NCBI GenBank assembly: GCA_050084515.1
Contig: CM114273.1
Coordinates: 28,458,001 to 28,522,000 of the forward strand
DNA length: 64,000 nt
DNA from: Blasia pusilla
Taxonomy: Eukaryota > Marchantiophyta > Marchantiopsida > Blasiales
Reading direction: 5' to 3'
This document shows, piece by piece, positions 47,299-57,206 of the stretch. The position numbers and the translations under genes were made by a program. Each line of letters opens with the position of its first letter. Positions within the stretch are counted from its first letter, which is position 1. The notes under the pieces were generated by a model, which worked only from the letters and a program-made list of their open reading frames with translations, was not told the DNA's origin and searched no databases.

Positions 47299-48946
47299 TT
47301 GTTAGGTAACACAATATGTAGGTCAGACCGACTAGTAAGGTTTACTGATTTCCATCCACTCAATCAGTGGAATGAATTTTTCTATGTCATTCTGCTTCAC
47401 CGTATTCACTTCAGATATGAAGCAACCCTCGTTAGCTCTCATTCATGTAAATGGACTTATCTCCATGAGTGCTTGCACCACAATATAATATCAAGTCTAT
47501 ATGATATAGAGAGTCTGGTTACTAATCATGCCAAACAACACTTATGGAGCAAGATACATATTGCAGAGATTCTATCAAAGACATTGGAAATTCTAAAACC
47601 ATTGAGGTTGATTTGAGTGCCCTGCTACACGAAGTTTGGCTTGCGCCAACATCCACACAACCACATCAAACTGATTTGCATGATACACAAGATATAAGTC
47701 TACTTAATTATGAGCAACAACAACTCTTCCATAAAATCACAACAATGCACTCTGGACAAATCATGCCCCCAGTTTCACGAGGCTCAAGGAAAACTTTCTT
47801 CATAAGCCATATGTGCAAATACTAGGATTATGTAGGCTCCAAGTATCTCTTAGCAACAGCAATAGGGATTGCAGTCGTACGCTTGCATGAACAGGCTACA
47901 ACACTTCATATTACCTTAATTTTATATTCCCATACGTGTTGAAGTACCCCATATGCATGCTACATCATGTGCTTGCATGAGGCTTATGGATACTAACATC
48001 ATTATCATTGACGAATGTTCTATGTTGACTCCACGTTTATTACAGATTGTGTCTATGAGATTGAACGAGACATCATAACCATATTACTATAATCCCTTTG
48101 CAAATAAGCTACTTTTATTAGTGGGTGACATGGCACAACTACCTCCAGTTTGTAAGCATACCACAAATAACATATGTAAATCATGCCACCTCTTATCTTC
48201 ACCATTACTAGGTATCGCCACTAGACTTCAACTTACAACGCAAATGAGACATGCAGATGACCAGGAGTTCAAGGCTTTCCTCAACTTAATTAGGCAGAGA
48301 TTGCCTACTCCACTTGAGATAAATACTTGCTAACATAAATGCTTCGTTACAGACGAAGATGCAATAGATTTCATATATGATAATATCTCCTAATCTCCAC
48401 TTATCGTTTTGATGTTGAAGTGTTCAACATTCTTTGCTTAAGGCGATTTTTTGGCGATGCATCAATCATCTTTGTCAACATTGTAACAAATGCCCCCTCA
48501 CTACCATAATTTAAGGAATGGCTTGAAGATGAAAGTTTCCACCATGTGTCCTTTGTTGTATTGGTCGTGTTGTAATGTTGACCTCTAAATACATATTAAA
48601 TCCCAAACTCTGAATGGTACCCACGCTATTTTTACTAACTTGAACTACAATGCCAATGACAACTCGTTGACGTCTACATCGATCAAAATTAAAAAATTGG
48701 GTAAATTGTTAATTATCACAAGGAAAACCTTTTGCACTCTTGGATACAACTATGGTCAAAAGTTCTACAATAAGACTTTCCCTCTCACTCTAGGCTCTGC
48801 TATGGCAAGTCATAAAAGCCAAGGGTTGACAGTCCCTACAAAGTGCTTGCTAGTTATTAAAACGGTATTTGCACGTGGATTGCTACATGTAATGCTTTCT
48901 CGTGCAAGGTCCCGCCATCAATTGAGAATAATAGGCAATTTAGACT
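47299..48946 (+). pseudogene. PIF1-family helicase of a Helitron-like element, decayed
   Basis: Blocks in order: LVRFTDFHPLNQWNEFFYVI and a helical pre-helicase region to about 47600; after a frameshift, LLNYEQQQLFHKI and VSRGSRKTFFISHMC near 47775 (Walker A expected GPGGTGKT, damaged); IIIDECSMLTPRLLQIV near 48000 (Walker B DE); GDMAQLPPV at about 48124; QLTTQMRHADDQEFKAFLN; FPLTLGSAMASHKSQGLTV at about 48780; and GLLHVMLSRARSRHQLRII to the stop at about 48946. These are PIF1/RecD-type motifs of the kind fused to Rep in Helitrons. No HUH Rep domain was found upstream. Several frameshifts and stops make it non-functional. Confidence 0.8.
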
Positions 48947-49294
48947 AGTCTGACTTCATCACATTTGGACAACTTTCTTGGAATTACCTTTTGGAGTTAT
49001 GTTTCCATTTTCATATGTACGAGATGGCATTAAACTCCAGCTCTGGATCAAGGGGACACCAGGCATCTAGCGGCCACTATGGTTAATCCGTGGCAGTCTC
49101 TCCACACCTTCATCATCCTAACACACCAAACACTCAGCCACCTCACACTACAATTGCACATATTGTTCCACAAGACTTCAACATGCTATCGCAAAATGCA
49201 AGGATTGGATCGTTCAACAGTCAGATTAGTATATTCCAACTTATTCACTTTCATTCCTACATTCTTTTATCTTCTATATTTAACTATACCACAG

Positions 49295-50671
49295 GGACCC
49301 TCAAGCTATATGGACTTTGCATCAATGATACTCAATGATATTGAGAGTATCCCTGACGCATATGCACAAAATTTTGTCCAACCCACCGAAAACCAGATGT
49401 GCTTTTGTGACAACTTAGGACTAGTTATTGCCTTTTGGGAGAAAGCTGTGACAAGTTGGCAGATCTAGGCTATCCGTCGGTAGATCCAAGCTATCATCAC
49501 ACAGGGGAAAGACTGGGATGAGAAATTCTATTTACACAACAAAGACTCGTCTGCAATAGGTAACTTAAATCTTCTCATAGCAAACCTCCATGTATAGTTT
49601 GGAATATGTAGGATAAATGTGTTTAGAACACTCAAAACAATTCCACTATTCCTACCTTTTTTCTCTCTGCTCTAATATTTCAGGTATACAAAAGGAGGCA
49701 TTGTGTAACAAGCAAGTTGATTTCAAGGAAACAATCTTGATATGTTCCCAAGCTAATAGGCATTCAACATTCTATCTGGTGGCATTAAGCTAGACCAACT
49801 GCGTACTCTTTGTCATGAATTCCACCTGCCCAATTCATATGGTGATAGAACTGACTTCCACAAAAGCCTCTGTCATTTCTTAGATGAATGTGTTGTATTT
49901 CATTCTATTACTTATATTTCAGTTCTGTGTCAAATTTATTACATTCTTCCATCTTATGTCATTCACATATTTCTCTCACCCTCACCTCGTGTTTGCAAGT
50001 ATCTGACTTTATACTTTTTTTCCACGAGTTTGGCTATTTTCTATGCATGTGCCTATACTTGCTTTTTGCATATGTGTTTTCTAATTTTCTACTTACATGC
50101 TTACTTTGTATTTCAATTAATCACTCCATATCACATACTTCTATCTTCCAACCTTTTCACTATCCACTTTCTACAATGTTCCTTTACTACACCATAAAAA
50201 TGTCTATCCTTCACTTCTCACAAGCATTTCTTTCTTATTTATGTTCACATTTTGCTTTCTTCTATCTAGATTTCATTATGGTTCATAATATTTCTCTTAC
50301 TTTTGCAGATTTGGACAAGAATGCCATCTAGGAGGCCTCCCTACAATCACAATCAAACTACAACACCTATTCAAGGCAAGCATGAGCAACTGTTACCACT
50401 TCCACAACTCATGGCAGATCAGACTTCACCAATTCCACTGCACGTGTACAAGAATCTCCTCACCAAGTTAGACGAGCTTCAGAGTCAAAATGATTCATTG
50501 AAAGATTGTGTATCTAGTCTTTCTGGACAACTAGCTTCCCTCTCAGATAAGACATCAACTATTGAGCTACAAAATGCTCAGTATAAACATAATCTAGAGC
50601 AAGCTACTTTCTACTTGAAAGACTTTCTCAAACATGCTAGCTCTAGTGTAGATGGTGATGCAAAGTTATAG
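49295..50671 (+). pseudogene. Spliced SAP-like / coiled-coil frame downstream of the helicase
   Basis: Probable exons 49295-49559, 49684-49890 and 50309-50671, with GT-AG borders at 49560-49683 and a T-rich second intron ending TTTTGCAG. Exon 1 has two TAG codons where Gln fits (SWQIQAIRRQIQAI). Exon 2, after one frameshift, encodes LSGGIKLDQLRTLCHEFHLP then FHKSLCHFLDECV, which resembles a SAP DNA-binding helix-extended-helix. Exon 3 encodes a Pro/Gln region and a coiled coil (LLTKLDELQSQNDSLKDCV onward), with stop at about 50671. Same strand and same type of decay as the helicase suggest a second gene of that element or a captured host gene. The SAP assignment is tentative. Confidence 0.5.
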
Positions 50672-51320
50672 CTACATGTCTCACTCACTGCTCCGTAAGT
50701 ACAGATGGTCAGTACTTCAACTATAGTTCCATTCTAGTCTTTGTGACTAGCACACATCTGTGCTTCATGTGGACATTTGTTGAGGATACCTCCTATTTTT
50801 ACATCCACATTACCACTAGGATTTTTCTATTATTAGCAATATGTCTTTGTCTCAATTACGTACTATATGTTATGAACATATTTGAGTTCCACTTCTCACA
50901 AAGATATGTCCTATTGGCATACCGTCATTTCATCAATTTTTGCTACCAATACTTTCCATGTCACATTAATAACACAAGAGTTTGAACGACACTTACTTTC
51001 AGATCTGAAATACTACATCATCTTTTTTTTCAAATTTTACTTGCTTCTGTACTTTCAGAAGAACACATTTCCTTGTCATATACTTCGGCTAAAACACACT
51101 TCAAACTAAAGCGGGTTCACAACATTTTGCAACAATCTACCACTGAGTCCATTTTCTCCTTTAAAGTTTATCATCACATACATACTTCAATTGATTCCGT
51201 CATAAGACCGACCACCATTTAGTAAGTACATAGGCTCCTTTCCCTACTACTTGTTATCAAGCGCTTTCCTATTACTAGGTCCCTTTCAGGTTAGGCGGGT
51301 GATACGGGCCCTCTGACTTT
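50672..51320. other. T-rich stretch with no recognised gene
   Basis: Small frames here have no motifs. It separates the coiled-coil frame from the LTR at 51321 and may include the 3' end of the helicase element; no hairpin plus CTRRT could be fixed. Confidence 0.4.
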
Positions 51321-51946
51321 TGTCGTGCGCATACACATCGCTACACAACATACATCGTCACCAAACACCCACGATCCCATGCTAACTCATGGCATCCAAA
51401 AAACGAGACAAGGAATACTAAAATATCTCCAATTAAAGTAAGATCCAATCTCTCTCTACACCATCTCACACCGTAGCTCTCAAAGGTTTGCACTCTCTCT
51501 CATGTCAAACCAAGCCCACTCTCCTAATGAGAGGCTTGGGTTACACTCACAAGGCAAGGGATCATAGCTCCGCCACCTTATGCCAAGAGGTTCAACAAAG
51601 AGAGAATGAGCTCTCAAGCTCTCTCTCCTTGAGGTATACCCCTCCCCTCTCCCAAGCTCTCTCCATGGTAACTTATTCTCCCAAGTCACCTCCTTGGCTC
51701 TTGACCTGGTGTAGGAGGTCAAGGGAGACTTACCAAAAATATAAAGTCAACTATCCCCAACATGAAAACTTACCCGAAAGAGTAAGTTTCTCTATATGGC
51801 TCCAAATGAGCCGAAACGAAGGGAAAACCTGCTCTCTCAGGTTTCCCGAGGCCTTAGCAGGTCATCCTCGACCTACTCAGCCTGTCCGCCACTACTCACA
51901 AAGGCGCTCTACTAGATCTCACCGATCTATCCTAAAATACGTGACA
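51321..51946 (-). repeat. LTR of the PHD-gypsy family, probably solo (626 bp)
   Basis: On the minus strand it starts TGTCACGTATTTTAGGATAG at 51946 and ends GCGCACGACA at 51321. It is closely similar to 5312-5949 along its whole length, with the A segment followed by the B segment. No element interior adjoins either side, so it looks like a solo LTR; yet the flanking five bases (ACTTT and CTTCC) do not match, so no target duplication is visible. Confidence 0.8.
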
Positions 51947-52441
51947 CTTCCTAGGGATAAAAGCGACCCCCAGGACCTCACTGTTGTTTCCTACACGGCT
52001 CGTCCAAAAACCTTTGTTTTTGAACGCCATGTGCTTAAGATGTAGTTTAGACTTCTGTCCCTAGCAATATATATAATCACATAATGGAATTTGTTTTCGT
52101 TTGTACGCCCCTAACCATTTCTCGTAAGTTGCCTTATTTACTCTAAATTTGGCTCAAATGTCCGAAGACACGTTTTTGGACCAGAAAACACGGAACGGGA
52201 ATACTCGACCATAGGCAGAGGGAGCCAAAGCCCACTTTTGGGGGAAGGATCCGAAAGTGCGTACGGACCATTATAAACTATTCACAACCAACCAAACAGC
52301 TACTACGCCCACTCACCCTACAACTTGGAACCATCAACCTTACAAACTTATCCCTTTTATTAAATTACAACGTTTTCACATTAGCAGTCTCCTCAGTTGT
52401 TACTCTCAGTGATACTGACTGCACACTTGTTATATTGAGTA
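51947..52441. other. Short spacer without recognised gene
   Basis: Mixed-composition sequence between the LTR and the Helitron ends. No motif. Confidence 0.4.
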
Positions 52442-52648
52442 CTAGTAAGGTGCCCATGCGATGCACAGGAATAAAAAGTGTTTGAAGAACTTTTGTTAGT
52501 GTATAACTTATGAAGGGAAGGGATTAATGTTGCAACACACAAATTCAAACTTTTTTCTTGTTGCTTGCATGAGGAGAAACATTTTCTTGCTGCGTAGTTG
52601 CCACATGTCAACAGAGAGGTGTTTGGAAATCAAGAATAATAATATAGA
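52442..52648 (-). mobile_element. Short non-autonomous Helitron, 207 bp
   Basis: On the minus strand it starts TCTATATTATTATTC at 52648 after an A, and ends CTAG before T at 52442. Just inside the 3' end, at 52449-52470, lies the GC-rich degenerate inverted repeat (GTGCATCGCATGGGCAC) typical of plant Helitron termini. No coding sequence. Confidence 0.75.
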
Positions 52649-53007
52649 TGTTGCTCGTGGTGTGTACGCCTAACACAGTTTCCTCAATAGAATGGCTTAA
52701 AAGCAGGTGCCGATGATATTTTTAAAGAATTACACTTAAAATTTTAATATATATATATATTTTCAAAATTTAGGTATAATTTCCACTCTTATAAATCTCA
52801 AAAGAGTAAGAAAATCACCTGTAGATAATATCCATCTCCCCTAAATAATTACATTCCTCCCTAAAAGTTCCAACAAAATTTATTCTTCCCCTTCCACTCT
52901 TCCCACCAAAATCACATTCACTAAAATTTTGTTTAATTAATTTGAAAGAAAAATGATTTCAAAATCAAAATGGCTTCAAAATGCCTACGTGTCGTTAATA
53001 ATATAGA
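52649..53007 (-). mobile_element. Second Helitron 5' terminus and body
   Basis: Another TCTATATTATTAACG start lies on the minus strand at 53007, again after an A. The body up to 52649 is AT-rich with a (TA)n run at 52748-52762. No separate CTRRT end was found, so the two starts may share the 3' end at 52442, with one Helitron nested in or captured by the other. Confidence 0.55.
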
Positions 53008-55289
53008 TTATTTCCACCGGTAATGAGATACTATCCACAAGGGAAAAGAACGTCTACTAATACAAGAGTGGAAGTCCTCCACGCGGGATGTGACGAGTTT
53101 TTTCGTGACAACCGGTACATTTCCAGTCCATATAAAACCAAACGGCAATTTCTGAAATTTTCTTCATTCCGGTCGGCTAAACAAATACAAAAACAAAAGA
53201 CCTTACATAACGGCAGGATCTTTTGTAAATTAAGAAAAAACTGAATCTAAAATTCTCAAATTCTCCCGACTAGTTCAAACACGAAACCACGGTTCCATCC
53301 GTCTTCATCACCACGAGGCAAAGCGAAGTCCTCCTACACATGTCCGCGTTGGAATATTCTCTCGACACCGAACCTTCGAGTTGCGGCCTGCGGATTTTTG
53401 AAACACCCGCTCCCTTCCTCACACGAGAAAGCACTGGGGCATGTGCGATGAAAGGACCCTTTCAAACGGAACTCCGGCACGCACGCACGCATAGCACAGC
53501 GTTACCCTCCGGGTTAGCGTCCCGGTTGTGTGAAACTGGCTCAGCCAGCGGACGTCGTCGTCGCGGTCTTGGTTCTTGGTGTGGAGTAGTTTTCGACATC
53601 GACATCGTCCTATTCGAAGGGGGAGGGGGTTTTGTCATTCAAACTGGGAATCGTTCGGTCGTCTTGTAATCGAAAGAAGAGAAAAGTAATGTGGAATTAA
53701 GAGGTCGATTTTCTTGTCACGGAAGCGAACGGAACGATCATGAAAGCGAGAGGAGGACGATTAATTCGTCTTATGAAGTGAAGTTAGTGAACGATTCAAA
53801 GGGTCAACAGTGATGGCGCATGTGAGCGGGGGGAGTTGGATTCCAGCCAGTCAATACCAGAATGCCATCCATCCATGTGAGTTCAGCGCCGGTCAGAGCG
53901 CACTCGGACATCCGCCGGAGGCGCTGGAAAGTTGGCGTAGCCTTCCTTCACCGAGAATCACACGATCGTCTGTCAGTTGCACTCCGCTTTCTTCGCTCTG
54001 GTTCGGGACGCGCCCCCCGCTAACTTAGAGTCGTGCTAAATTAACCCAGCCCGCGAGCTGTTAGGCTGGGGTCTTGCTTGTCGGGCTCGGAACCTGCTAC
54101 ACCTTTTGGGCCAACTGGCATGACCCTTTCCGGTAGTTTTACTCGCACGGCACTTCACCAGGCCGGCTCCCGGCGGGCGGTAGGACGACGGGCCGTGAAG
54201 CCTGTTAAAGTTACCGAGCGGCAATTTTAAACGAGGGAGGGAAATGTAGTTAACCGTAGGTTCTTTCTTCGTTCTAAGGTATAAGATGGTTATCCGACGG
54301 GTGTTCTCCTATCTCGGCAGACGTGGCTGTTTACTGGCGCTGTTAAGGGGAATCTGCGGTTACCGTTAAGTTGTTTTTCCCCGCGAGAAACGTCGCGGTG
54401 GGAGCCTGACAGAAAGGGCCGGTTGTGACGATGATGGACAGGGGAGGATAGAAGAAGGGAGAGGAGGAGGGAGGGGGTTTTAGGCGAGGGGTGGGTCAAG
54501 GGATTTGCTAGGAGGAGTGAAAGGCTGTGGTCTTTTCGATCGATCGAGAAGCGGGGAGCTCTTGGAAGCGAGCGTGGGATCGGGTCCATCCCGCCTAGCG
54601 AAGTCAGAGACAAAGCCAAGCGAACCCAAGGGGCTGGCCTGTTCAACGGGCAGCACGGCAGCAGCTTGTTGTTTGGGCGAGCTCCAATCCGAACCTCTAC
54701 AGGGAGAGGAAGAGGGAGAGAGGAGAGTTGTTTGGTGTGGGTTTGAGAGTTTATTTTCGTTTCGTTTTTTTGTGCAGGGGTGAAAACGAACGGGAATCGT
54801 TCGTCGGGGGGGTTGGCAAGACGGGGGAGGGAAACCTACGAGCCAGCATGCTGGCATTGCGCGTCGGTGTGGAGGAGAGAAAAAGTCGGACCGGATAGGC
54901 ACTTTGAGCGCCCACGAGTTCCTACGCGGGGTCTCTAGAAGAGTAGAAGAGGCGGTGGAGAGCGAGGCATGGCTGTTGGCTGCTGGTCATTCCTCACATC
55001 GGCAATCGGGGTTGCTGCTGCCGGAGTGTCCGGCCAAGCTCGGAACGTATACATTTAGAAGCGTCTCTTCAACCCTCGGATAGCCCGGTGGTGCAGTGAG
55101 CGCGGAGGTTCCATGTCTTGATAGTTGCACGCTCTTTCGCCGTCGGCAACGCATTGTCGGTCTCGGTTTTCTGTGCGTAAGCGGCTGCTGGAGAATTCGT
55201 CGGGCGTTGGCCGAGTATTTCGTACATCAACAGAGCACTCGTGATCTCGTCATCTTGACCAGCATCGGCGAAGTCGTTAGGGGTCCGAA
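53008..55289 (+). promoter_or_regulatory. Upstream region of the glutaredoxin-like gene
   Basis: GC-rich, purine-rich sequence from about 53340 to the start codon, including a GA-rich run at 54440-54480. It probably holds the promoter and a long 5' UTR. Frames on both strands at 53340-54900 mirror one another and show no domain. No specific binding site is claimed. Confidence 0.4.
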
Positions 55290-57206
55290 ATGGGAAATGC
55301 CATGGGGAAAAAGAGGAAGATGGGGATCAGCGGCTCGTCTAAAAGGTTCGGGGGCGAAGTCCATAACAAGAAGGACGGTTTGAGTCCTCTTGGGAGAAGC
55401 TACTCAATGCCCGTTCACCATGCGAAATCGAAATCGGACAATTATCATGTTGTGGCCCTCACGTCCAGCACGTATGGAATCCTGAAAGTAGATGCCCCGA
55501 AGGACCTAGATGAGGCCCGTACTCCGATGGGTAGGAACCGGTCTAAAGATGGGGGCGGTATTGAGGGGCTTGAGCAGCTCAAGAATCTAGATGTGTCGGC
55601 TGGTGTGGCCATGCAATGGTCGGAAGTGGAGGAGATGATGCACAAGCTCAAGCCGATCAAGGAAGTGGAGACCAAGGAGACGGACAAAGAAACGCCGGTG
55701 TTTGCGAAAGAGGAAGTTCTTGGAGAGCCCGAGACCATCTACATGTGGGAGCTGATGGAGGGATTGGAAGAAGATGCTCGGAGCCCTTCACCTTTGAAAG
55801 CATCTCCTCTGAGTCTGCAGCCCGTGTATGCTAAGAGAGCAAGGGGTTTAGAAACTTCCGTATCCTTTTCTGCTGGCCATAGTGTCACAGAAGTCGACGC
55901 CGCTGTGCTTAAGGCGGCACTCCAGGCCGAGGGTTGCGAGAATCCGTGGAGAGGTCCCTACCCAGTTGAGAACACTGCCCAGGGTAGAATTCACCCGGGA
56001 AATTCAGCACCCCGTCTCGGATCTGGCAAGGAGAATGCAGAACCCGCGAATACTTGCAGAAGCGAATCGGTGACGCCCTTGAAATCGAATTCTGTCAGTG
56101 TCACATCTGCGCAGGGACCGCCCCCTAGGCCCAACCCCGGAAAAGGCGTAGCCGCTATCGTGAATGCCCTGAACAGCAAGGCAGGAATCGCTACAGTTCC
56201 AGGATCGCAACTTCGGAATTCTCTCGGTGGCTATGTTACGACATCTGATGCGAGTGCGGGACCGGTTTCTCCGCCTGTACCGTCCATCTCCTTGGGTGTG
56301 CCACCGGAATCAGCAGTTTCGAAAACTCCAGCCTTACAAAAGTCAAGGCCAGAGGACGTGCACACGTCTCCTTCGTTTTTCACCACATCATCGCCTGCTG
56401 ATGCTTCAGACGATCGAGTGCCCGCGGGCAGTCCTTTGTTCGATCCAGAGCTACTAGCTTCTATTGAGAAGGCCTTTTACGAGGAGGTCTCCAAGGACGA
56501 TTGGTACGTCGTCAGACCCAGCGATGCCGAGGCCGCCTCCACTTCCGGAAGCTCCTCCGACGGAGACAGTCCTTCGAGAGCAGCGACGTACAGTAAGTCG
56601 GTTACTGTTCTGGAAGCATCACCCTTGGCACGAAATCCCGAGAGTGATTCGAATTCGAGGAAGATGTTGTCCGCTAAGGTCGCTCCGGTTGATTTTGAGG
56701 AAAAGAAGAGTGCGAGGAGAGTTCATCCCCTGATGATGTTCGAGAAGAAGTGTCCCCCGGGTGGAGAGGGCCGAGTTGTGCTGTATTTCACGAGCCTCAG
56801 AGGAATCAGGAAAACTTTCGAAGATTGTAGTAATCTGAGGATGATCATCAAAGGATTTAACGTCGCCATAGATGAGAGAGATGTTTCCATGCACGCCGAG
56901 TTCCGGGAAGAGTTGAAGGCAACCCTAGGGAAGATGATGCCCGTACCGAGGGTCTTCATCAAAGGCCATTACATCGGTGGTGCAGAGGAGGTATCGCAAT
57001 TACACGAGGACGGAATTTTGGTAGATCTCTTGGAAGGCCTTCCACACAAGGCAGCGTGGGAACAATGCGAAGGTTGCGGAGGAGTCAGGTTCGTCCCTTG
57101 CTCTGAGTGCAGCGGGAGCTGCAAAGTCATAACTGAGGATGACCAGGTCGCTCGGTGTACAGAGTGCAATGAGAATGGGTTGATGAGATGCCCAATATGC
57201 TACTGA
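55290..57206 (+). CDS. Glutaredoxin-like protein with C-terminal Cys-rich motif, no CxxC active site
   Basis: One uninterrupted exon of 638 residues. MGNAMGKKRK at the start fits N-myristoylation, and the near-basic first 20 residues suggest membrane contact. Residues 20 to about 480 are low-complexity and probably disordered, with conserved-looking islands LGRSYSMPVHH, DNYHVVALTSSTYGILK and ETIYMWELMEGLEE. The glutaredoxin fold is at about 495-588: VVLYFTSLRGIRKTFEDC, PVPRVFIKGHYIGGAEE. The usual active-site CPYC/CGFS is replaced by SLRG, as in the plant family of At5g39865-like proteins, so thiol-disulfide exchange is unlikely. Residues 593-637 hold four CxxC pairs (CEGC, CSEC, CTEC, CPIC) of DnaJ-like zinc-binding type. 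The precise role is unknown. Confidence 0.9.
   Translation: MGNAMGKKRKMGISGSSKRFGGEVHNKKDGLSPLGRSYSMPVHHAKSKSDNYHVVALTSSTYGILKVDAPKDLDEARTPMGRNRSKDGGGIEGLEQLKNLDVSAGVAMQWSEVEEMMHKLKPIKEVETKETDKETPVFAKEEVLGEPETIYMWELMEGLEEDARSPSPLKASPLSLQPVYAKRARGLETSVSFSAGHSVTEVDAAVLKAALQAEGCENPWRGPYPVENTAQGRIHPGNSAPRLGSGKENAEPANTCRSESVTPLKSNSVSVTSAQGPPPRPNPGKGVAAIVNALNSKAGIATVPGSQLRNSLGGYVTTSDASAGPVSPPVPSISLGVPPESAVSKTPALQKSRPEDVHTSPSFFTTSSPADASDDRVPAGSPLFDPELLASIEKAFYEEVSKDDWYVVRPSDAEAASTSGSSSDGDSPSRAATYSKSVTVLEASPLARNPESDSNSRKMLSAKVAPVDFEEKKSARRVHPLMMFEKKCPPGGEGRVVLYFTSLRGIRKTFEDCSNLRMIIKGFNVAIDERDVSMHAEFREELKATLGKMMPVPRVFIKGHYIGGAEEVSQLHEDGILVDLLEGLPHKAAWEQCEGCGGVRFVPCSECSGSCKVITEDDQVARCTECNENGLMRCPICY

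Noticed and set aside
54290-54902. Overlapping 92-140 codon frames on both strands upstream of the glutaredoxin-like gene
   Set aside because: Frames on both strands in GC-rich DNA with no motif; more likely promoter or 5' UTR.
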